DNA from: Acanthornis magna
Taxonomy: Eukaryota; Chordata; Aves; Passeriformes; Acanthizidae
DNA length: 64,000 bases
NCBI GenBank assembly: GCA_036785705.1
Contig: JAWUZG010000084.1
Span: 9,995,501-10,059,500 of the forward strand
Direction of reading: 5' to 3'
Shown: piece by piece, positions 13,351 through 33,800 of the stretch
How positions within the stretch are numbered: position 1 is the stretch's first letter
How the letters are laid out: every line of letters begins with the position of its first letter
The notes under the pieces: model-generated
Told to the model about the DNA's origin: nothing
The model's database searches: none
The model's input: only the letters and a program-made list of their open reading frames with translations
Position numbers and translations under genes: made by a program

Positions 13351-14590
13351 GGAGGTGAGGATTCTCGTAATTACCAGCAGCTCGTTTATTTCGGTGACGT
13401 TTCAGCCTCCACAGTGGTTTAAAGTACTTAAATTATCACCGTTTTACGGAAGGTTTGGATGGATGAAGCCAGACATAGACGTTGTTAGTGCCGTGGAAGT
13501 GCGTCTTCTCCATATTACTTCTAGTAGTTAATTTATTTATTTTTTTTTACACAAGTGCAAATAAAGATACAACTGCAGTTTTTACAAAGTATTTGAAAGT
13601 AGGGGTTAATTTAACCAGTTCAAGAATTCCTACTTTAAACATATATATAGTTAAGACAAGACTTGAAGTAACACAGACCTATGTATATTTCAACAACATA
13701 ATAAATCCAATGTTGTTAAAACTGTGGCTGAATATTAACTATTATCACAGAAGCGGACAAAACAGATCCTCCCGTATTACTCACTCAGAAGGTTTCTTCT
13801 TTAGAAAGGCAAAGCTCCTAAAACATATTATTAAATTAAGTGCAGTGTAAGCCATAAATGTTGTAGACCATAATTCTACATCTTAAATGCTCTGTAAAAC
13901 AAAGTCACAGTGGGTTAATAGCCACAGAAGAAAGTATCTAGTCTTGATTTAAACAGTGAATATTCTTGGAAAGGATTGCCAGCAATTGCTTAAGGAGCAG
14001 AGGTGTCCTATGAGAAAGCGTACAAAACTCGAGCTAATTTTCAAGCACAGAGGTTCATGAAAGTCTTTCAAGCTCTCAAAATCCTGAATTAGCATCTCCA
14101 GTGTATTTAAGATTTCAGACCATTCTTCTGGCGTGCCTTCTGGATTCCCTGATAAGCTCTACCTATGAAACAAACAGTGCCTAGGGTGCTATTAAATACA
14201 CCCTGCACATCACAGATCCCCCACTCAAATATCTCACATCCTGCGGACATGTCCCTGCCAGGACAGGGGTGGCGGAAGCTTTGCACAGCTATGTAGGATG
14301 CTTGGACCTATGGGAGCCTCAATACACACAAGTTTGCTACTATGAAATGCAGATAATTCAGCAGGATGCTGCTTCCTAACACTTTTAAAGTGCTTTTTGG
14401 AATTAGTTATACTTTACACTACAAGGTAATTTGTTGCCTTCATAGCTACAGAATTCCTGTTAAATGCTTGGGCCTTTTGGTTATAGTGTGGTTGGTAGGG
14501 AATGAAGGTGTTCAGGCCATGTAAAGAAGAAACTAAACATATCTTTGTGCAGCTTGTACAGGTTAGAAAAGTGACTGAGCAATCAACAGG
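13351..14590. other. Intergenic: SERGEF 5' end to TPH1 3' end
   Basis: About 1.2 kb separates the SERGEF CpG island from the nearest candidate poly(A) signal of TPH1. It is AT-rich, with a T-rich run near 13,530-13,550. I see no gene or recognisable repeat. TPH1 and SERGEF are in tandem, TPH1 upstream. Confidence 0.5.
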
Positions 14591-14593
14591 ATA

Positions 14594-14599
14594 TTTATT
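14594..14599 (-). terminator. Candidate TPH1 poly(A) signal
   Basis: AATAAA on the minus strand, about 0.9 kb beyond the TPH1 stop codon, is the first canonical hexamer I found downstream. A long TPH1 3' UTR is usual in vertebrates. Other sites, for example near 13,530-13,545, could also be used. Confidence 0.4.
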
Positions 14600-15523
14600 T
14601 TTACATGAAGCACAGTGATCTAGGAACTTTGCGTGTTATTAAAACTTTGATGTTATTTTAGAGCCGATTAAGCTATTCTGAATATTAAATTGCAATTTGG
14701 AAATGGTTTTAGGCGTCATGATAAGTCAGTGCTTGATGGCTTGCTATATTTTTTGCTAAATTAATTCAATCAGGAAAAAGGCAAATGGTATCTCTGTAAG
14801 GAAGGGTCTTCCCTCAGGTGCAATATCAAGGACAGCAACAAAAATCCTGGCTCTTAGCCAATAGCAAATCTCCTAAAATAAACATAATTAGGATTTCATG
14901 CAACAGCTGTATCTCTGTCTTACACTAGAATCATGCCAAACAGCACATTCACGACTCTTTGTGGCAAGAATAATCCCTTTGAAAGCAAGATTTGACCCCT
15001 GCCTTTTATCATGTTGAACCTCCAGCTATTTGTGTCCTGCTGCCTGCATTGTAATCATTCAAGTTTCAAACTTAGTAGCACAGACTTACAAGTACTGATT
15101 ACCACAGCTTCTATGCTGTCAAGTCTTCAGTGCTATAGAATCAGCACCAGAGACTACTGGTGTCAGAAATGGGCATCTCATTGTGGTGAATTATTCCATT
15201 TTTGCCTAATAAGCCACCTCCTGCAGCATCTGATCCCAGCCCTCATCCTCAGATCACTATTTTTCTCCAGTCTAGCATTTTCTCTACTCCACTACAAGCT
15301 TCTAAAAGGCAAATCTGGACCTTTTTTATCTTAGAGGGATGGAGGAATGCATTTATGTGAGGGACTTTATAGACAGCAAGAAGATAAAATTGTTATTCTC
15401 ATGGGACATTCACTCTTCCTTGTGGTAAAGGAGCGAGTTCTGCATACAACACATTATATGCCTAGAAAAAAATCAGTGGGGGAAAGGAAAGAATTGGATT
15501 GCACCACACAATTTGACAGGGTG

Positions 15524-23765
<8,242 letters not shown>

Positions 23766-24797
23766 GTAAGCTGACTTATTTAACTAGATGCAAACATATG
23801 AAAAAATTGTTTGAATGGATAGTAGTGCAAAAAGTGTAAGATTTTACATTTCAGGTTTTCTTGGAGTAATGCTTCACTTTGACTGATCCACCACAAAAGG
23901 AAAAGTGTGAATTAAATCATTACACAATAACAGGCAAAAAAGTTAGGCAGGAGGAGAATCTGTGAGAGATTGAAATACCAATGAATCAGGATTCAGTAGA
24001 TCAGAACTGAAAAATCACTGCATTTCTCTCGTTACATAACTGTAAAACACTGTTTCCATAGACTGAGGAGACAAACCTGAGGAGGTAAGATGTTTTGCTG
24101 ACCAGAATCTGTTGGCCACAGAGACAGTCCCGCTCTGACCAACCACAGCCAAGCTGATCCATCTGCCATGTCCCCTAATTCATATGTCAAACCCTTGGCA
24201 TAATCACCCAAATCACACACTAAAAATTCAGACATCCCACACTGTCAGACTGTGTGGTTTTGTGCCTTACTAATGATCGCATGCCTCAGTGTGGAAATCA
24301 GCAGATATCACAGCTATCACAGGCCGTATCCTTAGCTATAAGTAGCCAGGCCATTAATAGAGATAACACTGAAACAGTTAAGAGTGGGGAGCACGCAAAA
24401 TAAAGAAAAGATGTAGGGCCTATAAGCAGAGTCTCTGTCTCATATGTCTTCAAACCTTGCAAAAAAGAAAGAATAAAAGGCGAAGTTTCTGAATAAGTCA
24501 GCGAGAAAGAGGAGAGGAACAATGAAGGTGCGTTATTGCTTTTTGGAATTTTTTTTAATCTGACACAGCTTTTAAACATATGACTATCTTGAGACATTTT
24601 CAGAAATGAAAAGAGCAAAACAAAAACGCAATCAAAATGCACCAGTTCCATTGATTCCCTTCTACAGTCTCTCCAACTTTAACTGCTTTAAAATAGATAA
24701 TGCTGAACAGCTGAATGCTTCTACCTATAACTGAGAAGTTCAAAAATAAAAACCAGATTTTTACCTCTCTCTTATCAAAATGCTCTCATTCACCTTT

Positions 24798-24817
24798 CAG
24801 ATTAAGATGATAATCTG
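24798..24817. repeat. Perfect 7-bp inverted repeat with TAATCT half-sites
   Basis: CAGATTA and TAATCTG flank a 6-bp spacer. Each arm contains TAATCT, close to the core bound by OTX/CRX-class homeodomains, and a GATA-like core. It lies in TPH1 intron 1, 10 bp from the hairpin at 24,828-24,876. A regulatory role is inference. Confidence 0.4.
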
Positions 24818-24827
24818 CCTCACAAAA

Positions 24828-24876
24828 TGTTGCGGTGGCGTGGGGTTTGGAGCCAAGCCCCCGCACTGCGATAACA
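24828..24876. repeat. Imperfect GC-rich inverted repeat (hairpin)
   Basis: The left arm (24,828-24,850) and right arm (24,853-24,876) pair over about 20 positions with small bulges: TGTT with AACA, then GCGGTG with CACTGC (one mismatch), then GGGG..TTGG with CCAA.CCCC. The loop is only a few bases. It is a GC-rich island inside AT-rich intron. Confidence 0.5.
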
Positions 24877-26019
24877 AAATAATCACATTACTTTCATTTC
24901 AGGTTGAGTGATTTACAATGAGGCAGACATTTGATGCTGCTCTAAGGTTTCAAGCAGGTTGTTAGATATGAGCTCTTTGGGATTCCAGAGTTGTGTCTTA
25001 TGGAAAAGGTCCAAGCCCACTGATGCTAATGAAAATATCCAGATTTCTGACTGGGTTCCCACCTCTATTGACTTGCCACTGTATGATGAGCCTGGACAAC
25101 AGTGTCAGGCCATCACAACCAAAGTCGCTGATCTCCATCAGCTTGAGTCCAGACATCAAATTCTCTGCTGAAAATGTGTGGCAGGCCCAGTCTGGGTTCA
25201 GCTGAGCAGCCTGCAGCACTCACAGCTCACTTCAGTGTCAGATCACACTCACAGGAGGCAGGAACAGGCAAAGGTCCTTCAAGCAGAAAACGCTACAAAC
25301 GCCATGATTACATACAGGTCACTGGTTGCTTTCTCAAGTGCAGAGAGGCCATTTGTGTGAGCCAAATCCTATTCAGATGATGCTGCTATAGGAGAAGTTG
25401 GGTGCAAAGAAGTCTCCGTCACAAGTAGAGTTAGATGGTAGTCTTTGAAGGCAATAAATGTTGGACTGATTAACATAAGTGGCTAATACGCAGCATGTTG
25501 GCTTGAATCCACATTTAGGATCATTGACTTAAGCCCAGATCAGCCTTTATGAGATTTGGCACAGTTGCATGCAATGTTACAATGTGTACAGCTGGGACAG
25601 AGTACCTGCACCGAAAACTAATGTTCTCCTTTCATGTTTTGCTGCTGCAACTAACCTTGTGTCTAGGATCAGATGGCAATGTCTATAAAGTTATGTGTTT
25701 AAGAGATCAACACAGAAAATACAGCAAAACACAGAAAATTCTTATATTAAGCTCTAGAACTGACTTCTAACTTACAAATTACAAACTGGACAAGAGAAAT
25801 TGAGATGCTTACAATGCCAAATGCACATCATTTATATATTTAACCTTACACCAAAGCTAGTCTTTTGCTTTCAATTAAAAATTGAACTGAAGATAGTAAT
25901 GCAGCAACCATACACTTATATTTTATTCTCTATCAGTAACTCAGCTTTAATAAAATCTGACACTTTTCCTTTGCATGGTAACACATTTGAGCTTTTTGGA
26001 AGGTGAAGGGGGAATTAAT

Positions 26020-26170
26020 ATTGGATTGATGTCTTTTATTAATTATGCAAATCATTAACTGATTTTCCATCAACCTGACTCAGTCTTTATGAAAATACAC
26101 AAACACAGGGATATTCTAAAGCCTTTTTTTAGATCGATAATTAGGTGTTGTCTGGTTAAAGATCACACTT
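26020..26170. promoter_or_regulatory. AT-rich block with octamer and homeodomain-like motifs in TPH1 intron 1
   Basis: Contains an exact octamer ATGCAAAT (26045-26052) within a run of TTAATTA/ATTAA motifs, then GATAATTAG and GGTTAAAGATCA near 26,134-26,164. Dense homeodomain-like words can mark a conserved enhancer, but AT-rich DNA produces them by chance. No conservation data are available here. Confidence 0.25.
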
Positions 26171-27195
26171 TGGAACCCATAGCAATTATCTACCCTTTCT
26201 CCCTCTCCCCAAAGGATATTCACTGAGTGAGGCTTATTTGTGGGTGCATATTTTATGCTTTAATTCTTTATAGTAATGGATAACCAGGATTTTTAATTAT
26301 CCAAACATATTTGCCTAAAAATATTACATTCTAGAGCCATACATTGAAGAAAAAAATATTTTGAAAATATTTGATAGTGATTGACATTAATCACGATTAA
26401 TAAAAAGTGTCAATGGGCATTTTATATTCTTCTCCCTTTAAGCAGCTGCTTCCTTTGTCACTGTCCTTTTGACATACTTCTAGGGAAGGGTGAAGACATA
26501 ATGTTAGGAATGACCACAACTAGATATCACATTTCATTTTCCAGCCACACCAAAGTTCTTCCTAGAATTTCGCTCTCAGACACCAAATCAAAAGCTGTGC
26601 TGAACAGCTGATTTGGATTCCAAGTATCTGAGGGATACAGCAAAGCAATATTTTTGTGAAACTTTACTCCATTACTGTCAGCATTCTTGTCTTTACAAGA
26701 AATTTTTCAGACTTTATCAACTGCACAGTATCAGTAACTCCAGCCAACGCATGAGTGCTGGTTTTATCTGGTATTCTCTGATGCGCTAAGCAAATTCCCA
26801 CTATAACGTGGAATAACCAGGAGTGAGTTTTTCTGGGCTATATCACACCCTCTGTCTCCTAAGCAATGATGCACCAAAAGTTGCTTTTGCTCTACCTTCA
26901 TTTCACATGCTCACATTTACCCTTTGAGACTTTTTCCCCCTCTTCTATCCAGAAACAGCCGTCCCATCCCAATCGCCGCCGCACTGAACGCTGCCGCCAG
27001 AGGAGCCGCACCCCAGGGCTCTCCAGTTACCGCTCTCCAAGTTACCGGGGCCAGAAAGCTCCCGTTTTTTCCCAAATCCCCGCTCCGAGAACCACAATAG
27101 CGATGTGCCCGAGCTGTGACTCCACTAAAGCGGTGTTTACTCCGCAAGCCAGGATCGATCCAGGAGCCGGTCAGCGAGAATCCCGTCCCGCACTT

Positions 27196-27540
27196 CCCAT
27201 GCCCATCCTGCTCCCCGCACCCGTGCCCATCCCGCTCCCCCGTGCCATCCTTGTCCCCTCACCCGTGCCCACCCCGCTCCCCGTGCCATCTCTGTCCCCT
27301 CAGCCGTGCCCATCCCTGTCCCCTCAGCCGTGCCCACCCCGCTCCCCGTGCCATCCCTGTCCCCTCACCCGTGCCCATCCCTGTCCCCTCACCCGTGCCC
27401 ATCCCTGTCCCCTCACCCGTGCCCGCCCCGCTCCCCGTGCCATCTCTGTCCCCTCAGCCGTGCCCATCCCTGTCCCCTCAGCCGTGCCCACCCCGCTCCC
27501 CGTGCCATCCCTGTCCCCTCAGCCGTGCCCGCCCCGCTGC
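27196..27540. repeat. GC-rich minisatellite next to TPH1 exon 1
   Basis: About 345 bp of tandem repeats. Two unit types alternate: one of about 24 bp (ccgtgcccat...cccctca) and one of about 41 bp that inserts 'ccccgctccccgtgccat'. Variants differ mainly in 'tcaccc' versus 'tcagcc' at unit ends. On the TPH1-sense strand it is G-rich, full of GGGGACAGGGATGG-type words. It begins within a few bases of the predicted exon 1 donor, so it forms the first part of intron 1. It creates proline/valine-rich ORFs on the plus strand, which I treat as artefacts. Confidence 0.9.
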
Positions 27541-27544
27541 TCAC

Positions 27545-27628
27545 CTGCCCCGCGGGGTCCCTCGGGCTCGGCGCCGCCTCCAGGGATCGGCCGCGGCGAG
27601 GCGCGGGGTGCATGGCCGGGGCAGCTGA
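27545..27628 (-). other. Predicted TPH1 non-coding exon 1 and upstream ORF start
   Basis: A consensus donor GGGCAG|GTGAGC on the minus strand ends a putative exon at 27545. A TATA-like CATAAAG at about 27,651-27,657 would place the start near 27,625. Vertebrate TPH1 genes have a non-coding first exon, and this CpG island is the only strong candidate upstream of exon 2. The exon contains an ATG at 27613 that opens a 23-codon frame up to the donor. Without transcripts, the exon's existence and start are inference. Confidence 0.5.
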
Positions 27629-27800
27629 GGGCAGCGCCCGGCCCCGCCGGCTTTATGGAGGGGCGAGAGCCGCCCCTGACCGAGGGGAGGGATGCAGGGG
27701 GCGGGGGGAAGCGCTGCCCGGCCCAGCTGGGGAAGGGGCGCCTTGACCCTCTCCGCAATGTTCTCTCGGCTTGCAGAGCAGCGATGGTCAGATGCAGCCA
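27545..27800 (-). promoter_or_regulatory. CpG-rich TPH1 promoter region (predicted)
   Basis: CpG-dense block upstream of and including the predicted exon 1, with a TATA-like CATAAAG around 27,651-27,657 on the minus strand. Beyond about 27,850 composition returns to the AT-rich background. No other gene nearby would need this promoter. Confidence 0.5.
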
Positions 27801-27849
27801 CAACCCTCTCCCCGTCACTGCACCCCGGAAAAACCCACACAAGAAGGGG

Positions 27850-30800
27850 AGTTTTCCCTCCTGAGTTGCACCTCCTCGGTCACCCGTACAGGGTCACCCA
27901 AGAGGGGTCACAGAAAACTGACTTTTTGTGAGTAAGTCAGTGGGTTTTGCAGTTAACACAGATTTACACCCGATGGGGCTGAGGGGAGTGAGCATTTGGA
28001 TGGAGTCTCCTCCATCGTGTCCGCACAGCCACTTCCCAACACTTGGGAACTCCCTGCAAAATGCTCCGTACGCTGCCTGTGGGGAAGGGAAGGCAAACTG
28101 CATCAGAAATGAGAGGTGGTGAGGGCTGGGCCCATAGCAGAGAGGCTCTGAGCAGTTGCCTCCAAGGCTATGGGGGACTCAGCAGTGAGGGATTCCCCTA
28201 AATTCTCGACAGCACACAGTGCAGGTTGTGGTCTGAAAGAGGAACACGGTGGGCAGATGCATGGAGCTCTTCACTAAAAACAGCAGTGCATTTGCTGCTG
28301 TGAAAATAAATTGCAGAGTATTACTTCTTTTCTCAAAATCTCCTGCACATACAGGAAGAATAACCACATTTCTATTAGCAGGAATTTTTTTCTTTTCATT
28401 TATGTTGTCATTTAATTTCTGCATACATCTAGATATGTTTATAATATAAAAACTCATGGTTTTTAGACTCCAATAATCCCAGTCCTGACTGTCTCCTCGC
28501 AGGTCAGACTTGGCAACATTAAGATAAGGGGATTTGTGGTCCATAGCAGGAGAAGCCAAAATGTTCCCCAAGAACATCTCTTGGAGGTGTTAGGGGTCTC
28601 TTGGGGAGGAGAGATTGATCATTTTGTGTTTGGGCTGTCTGAAAACAGGCTCAGAACTTTTTTTATATTCTTTTCGAATGAACCTTTCAAAGAAATGCTC
28701 AAAATCAGCAGCAACTAGTTTTAGTCTAATATATTCAAGTGTCTGAAAAAATACCCAGTATTTTTCTCTTCAGTGCCTAAAATATTGAAACCTTGATTCC
28801 AGCTAGATTCCTTTAGACACTGGTGTGACACACAAATCATACTGGCGAAGCCAGCATACAGGGTGACACCTAACCCAGGCAGGCACAGTCACACTTACAC
28901 CAATATCTGCAATGATAACAGTGTCTTCCTTCTTCCTAGAAGGCACTGAACTTCAAAAAACCTGTTTCTAAGAGGACTGAGGGTGACTAGCCCAGCCCTT
29001 CAGACACAGCATGGGATTGAAAGAGCACAGCTGTAAGTGATGACAAAGCCGGAAAAGCCTTTCTTTTTTCCAGTTTGCTAATGGGATATATTTTGTGACC
29101 AGGTGCTTCAATTTTCCCTGAATAAGGAAATTTATACAGTATTTATCAATATATGTCTTACCTCTACAATAGGCATTTCACTTCCTTCTTGAAGAATAGA
29201 TCTCCCCATCAAACAAGCTGACTCAGAAAGCAAACAATTTGTAGGATCTTTACCCAGACTCCCAAGCATGTGAGAGCCTGATGATAATGAAAAATCCGTA
29301 AACATGGACACAGTAAGATATTTCTGATAGAATATGACTAATCTGTCAATTTTTCCTAGCTCAAATGGAGCAATAACAAGAACTAACATGTCATTCTGCT
29401 TATATTTTTTTAAATTACTCACCGGCTAGCCCTCTAGAAGCTCTTGCATTGCAAGTGAGCATCTCTTAGCTGGAAATCTGGGCTACTTCCTGAAGTGAGC
29501 CAAGATGAAACTCCCGTGCTTTCTTTTCAGTCAAAAAGTTATTCTTGTCCTTGATAAAATTTGAAAGAAAGCACAAAACACAAATCTCACTCACATTTCC
29601 TCAGGCATCAGAGGACAGCTGAGTTCGGGTCACTTTAACTGTGAATGAAGGATTTTTTAATTTTTTTCCTCACTTTTACTCCAATGTGCCTTTCCCTCTC
29701 CTTCAAAGGCTATCAGCTCTCACAAGATACATGGGGAAAGCCAGTTTATTCTTGGTGTACAGATTGGGGGTTTTCTAGTGTTAAGGAACACTGATGCCTT
29801 CCCCTACAACCTAGACCTGTAAAGATGCTCAAGGGAGAGCCAGTCACCCACACCCTTCTAGGAACCAGCTTTGAGTGCTCTCTGCACAAGACAGAGCAGA
29901 AGCAGTGATTCGGTCAGACATGAAGCACAGGGAAAGGCACAGGACAGTCCGAGGGCCACACCGAGACAGAAGTGGTGAAGCTGATCTCAGCAGAAGCACG
30001 TGAGCTCCGCAGCACCCGAGCCACGGACAGGACATAAACTGAGCTGCCAGCCATGCCAGAGCTAAGGGCACTTCCTACCTCTGAGAGACCAGGCTAATAA
30101 ACGGACAGGAGTGTCCCTGCCTCCCATTCTTGCCCTGTCATTTCCAATTTGAGCTGGAGCTTTCTGGGGCACTGGTCATTCCTCTCCTCATGCCCAGCTG
30201 GGGAGCCCACGGGCAGCTTGGCCTATAACTGCTGAAACAATGGGAATGGGGTCAGGAATGGCCAAGGAAATTTAACCTAATATGAAATTAATTAGTTACA
30301 CAACGAGGTAACTGGGGTGCCCGGAGTTTTGGGGAGTAGATTAAACCGATTCACTGGTTAGTAAGAAGCGCTCGTTCACCACAGCCAATGCCCAGTGGTC
30401 TGAAAGGGCAGAACCACAAAGCATGAATGGACTCGATTACAGCCTGTTTTCACTGGGTGCTCGCTGGAGCCTGCTCTGCTCCTCTCCACACAGGGTTTCC
30501 AGCTCCAAGGAACCTGTGGATGGCTTTATAGCAGAACTAAGTAAAAGGTTTTATCCAAAAGCTGAATCTTTGCAGTTCTGGGGTTGCAGGGTTTCAGAAA
30601 ATCCTCACTCTGTCATAAGCAGAACTGCTGCTTTGGGTTTTCACAGACAGAGGAATATTTCTACCTTTTCCCAAAAGCTGGTAGTATATCCTACCATTTA
30701 AGAATGGTGGCTTGGGCCCCTCACCACAGAAGGGAGCAACATGGCACAGCACTCAGGTATGGAGCACAACACAAACAGGGCAGCAAAATGCTCAGGAGCT

Positions 30801-33800
30801 ACTCTGCTCATCCTGGTAGGAGGCAGCACCCAGAAAAGGTCTGAAATGTGACCTCGTCGGTCTGCAGGAGCACCAAGGCAAAGAGAAGCCAAAAGTTTTC
30901 AGTGGGACATCAGAAATCTACACAGACCCTGAGGAGGGAAGGAACAGTGAAGGACAGAGACAACTGGGGCATCAACACCATAGGGGAAAAGGCCTCCCCT
31001 TATGCCATGGAGATAAGGCAATACAGTGATTACTCTTTCTCTAAAGCCTACAGGATATTTCTCACATATAGCCTCTCATACAGACAAAGCCCTCCAGAGA
31101 GATAATCAGCACCTGAGGATGGAGCACAGGTCTGACCCTGCTCAAAAGTGGGTCAAGCTGATCACGTTTTGCAGGACAGGACTTTGCCATGTGCAGCTGC
31201 CACAAAACCTCTCTCACTGGCACAGAGCAACCATGGCAGGCACCATGAAGGCTACACGAGTGGTTTTCAATTATATCATCCCTCATTATTCCTCATGAAA
31301 TGAATTCTCCTCCACCACATTCAGATCCAAGTGAAAGGGTGGTGTCAGACTAAAGTCCCATGTTTTCTCAGTCCTTTGCTGGAATAGCTCCAGGAACATC
31401 AAGAAGCTCCAGAAGAGACCACAAGTCTATTCCTCCTTCCCATCTGCTAACTCAGAGGTGACTCTGCTCTAATTTTTGGAGAGTTTCTGTTTTGTTCTCC
31501 AAAGCAGAAACTTGACAGCAGAGTTTGCAATCAAACAGAGGTTCTGACACTTGGGGGTACACATTTGTACACAAATGCTCTGGTGATTTTTAGGCTGAAA
31601 AGTATTAAAACCAGGCTGTCACACTTGCAGATCTTCCCCTCCCTAGAGAGCCACACAGTAAAGGGACACTTTTTGCTGTCTGAAACACAACAACACAAAC
31701 CTTCTGCCCTACCTCTCCTCTTCCTCACACTCTGAGAAAGTTTGTTCGTCATGGGTCAAATACATAGGGACTCAACTCCTGGCACATCTTTTCAGACATG
31801 GCACAAGTCTTGTATTTACCAACAGTCTGAGGAAGCTGGTCTGGGGTGAAGGAAAACAAGGTGGAAAAAAGAAAAATCAGGTGCCCGCAGGGATTCCTCA
31901 CTGGGGGAGAGACAGAGTCAGAGGGTGATTTTGTTGAACTGGTGAGGCAAGAACCATGGAAAAGCAGGTTGGGAATGATCTGTAAGGATATTAAACCTGT
32001 GCTGAAAGATAAGATGATTGACCTGAATGCAGCAAGACTGAGGACAGAATCTGTCAGGCCTAAAGTCTTCTCAATCCCATCAAGGTCATCAGTGGGAATT
32101 ACGTGATCTCCCCACATGACATAAGAAAGGGTTCTAATCTCCAATAAGGCAATTTCACAACATCAGTTCTGAGCTATAAACGACTTTGGACTTTATTTGG
32201 CCCAACCATCTGCGTTTCCAAGCAGGACCATTTGTCTGAGGCAAAGTGGCCAATTGAAACTTTTCCAGGAAAAGGTATGAAGTGTTAATTCCCTAAACAA
32301 AACAGGTTTAATACGACTTAATACCAAGTCTGCTCTAATCATAATTACTTTCTCCAGAATAGACAACTGAAAATTCTAATCACAGCTCTCTGCCTTTCTG
32401 TTAATTAACTGCTGCAGACAAGTCATGCCTTAAGAATCTCATGGCACTTAGGCAAGCACTATGGAAGTTATAGAGAGGAGTGAAGATGAACATCATGCAG
32501 CCCTCTGCAGAGTTTGTTTTCCAGTATGGGTTTCACAGATCTTCATATTCTGATTAAATTTTTTTAATGCCCTTGTATACTGATGCCCAAAAAACTGTTG
32601 GTCTGAAAATCTGACTCATTTTCTTCTACTGATCTTTAATATTTACAAAGCTTTTATTGTAACAACACCTAAGCAGCAACATTCACTTCCAATCACTTTG
32701 CAATCTTCATTCTCCCATCCTTTGGCTTCTCTCACTTAAAGGAGATAACCTGTCACCGTAGCTTGGGTCATTTATCTAAGTGCGGGGAGCTAAAAAGCTC
32801 CAACTCCAAAGCTTTTCAAATTTTCTACGAAATTTATGGATCTGAAATCCTTGTCTTTTTACAGGGAACTCTTCCATTTTCTCCCTTCTTCTGGGAACCA
32901 CAGTTCTCCCAGCAAACACTTCCCAGAGCAATTCACCCAGCCTTTCACCAGCACATGGCTGTGGCAGTGTCACACCCTGAACTCAGCGTCATCTGAGAAG
33001 TGTCCGGACCTCTCAGCCCCTGAGAAGGGAACCACATCCCCCTGAGGGTGGTTTAGCAATCAGTTAACTCTTCATGCTACTGAATAGGTGTTGATTAATA
33101 AAGCATTTAATTCATAAGCAGTTAATATGCAACAAAAGAAAAAGGGGAATTTAAATTACACAGTTATTGAAAACATTTACAAATATCTTTTCCCAATGAA
33201 AAGTGCAAGAACCAATGAGGAAAATTACCCTCTCACCGTGATTCTGCCAGCTGTAGCATCAACAGCCTTCAAGCACACTTACTTTGAAAAGCCAGCGCTG
33301 CTGTGTAAACCTACTGAAGCACATCCAGCCAACAGACCATTCACTGTTTGTATATTTGCTTTGGCTTGTTTAAAGAAGTAATATTAGCCCTTTCATTTGA
33401 GGCAGGAAATATTTTTCATTTCATAAAAGCTAAATAAAATCACGAGTGACATGAGTTACTCGCTGCTCTGAGCAACCAAGGGGTAATTTTTCCTAACAAC
33501 ATCTTTGCAAACTTTTTACAAAAGGTTAGTTTAGATACTGCTGGGACAAGGGAGAAACCAGGTTCTCATTTATTTTCTCTAGTGAATACGATATCACAAA
33601 CTTAGTATCAATCAGCTACATTTCAGACCAAACTGAACTGGAAACCAAAGTCCTGAAAGGGCTCTTTGCTCCAGTTACTCTCGAGTTAGTGGGTGCAGAA
33701 GTGCCAATTACAACTTTCTTTTATTTCCTTAGCTGTTCAGTGTTGGTCAAGGCACCTCAAGTTAAACGTGGTCCCCCACCAATCAGCAAAGATTCGCTGT

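Larger units (their letters stand above)
23766..27544 (-). other. TPH1 intron 1 (3.8 kb, predicted)
   Basis: Predicted intron from the donor at 27544 to the acceptor CAG before 23770; the 5 nt 23766-23770 are 5' UTR of exon 2. It holds a G-rich minisatellite at its 5' end, an AT-rich block with octamer and homeodomain-like motifs near 26,030-26,160, and an imperfect hairpin at 24,828-24,876. No ORF here looks like a protein. Confidence 0.6.

Noticed and set aside
12814..13422. 202-codon plus-strand ORF over the SERGEF promoter
   Set aside because: CpG-island artefact: arginine/proline/glycine-rich in several frames and antisense to SERGEF exon 1.
26866..27864. 332-codon plus-strand ORF rich in proline, valine and serine
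   Set aside because: It is produced by the GC-rich minisatellite and CpG island at the TPH1 promoter; several overlapping frames on both strands are open for the same reason, and no known domain is present.
31749..32144. 131-codon minus-strand ORF and an overlapping 86-codon plus-strand ORF in the gene-free interval
   Set aside because: No recognisable domain, no CpG island or splice context, and open on both strands, as expected by chance.
33127..33381. 84-codon plus-strand ORF starting MQQKKKGN
   Set aside because: No family resemblance and no promoter, splice or poly(A) context; treated as chance.
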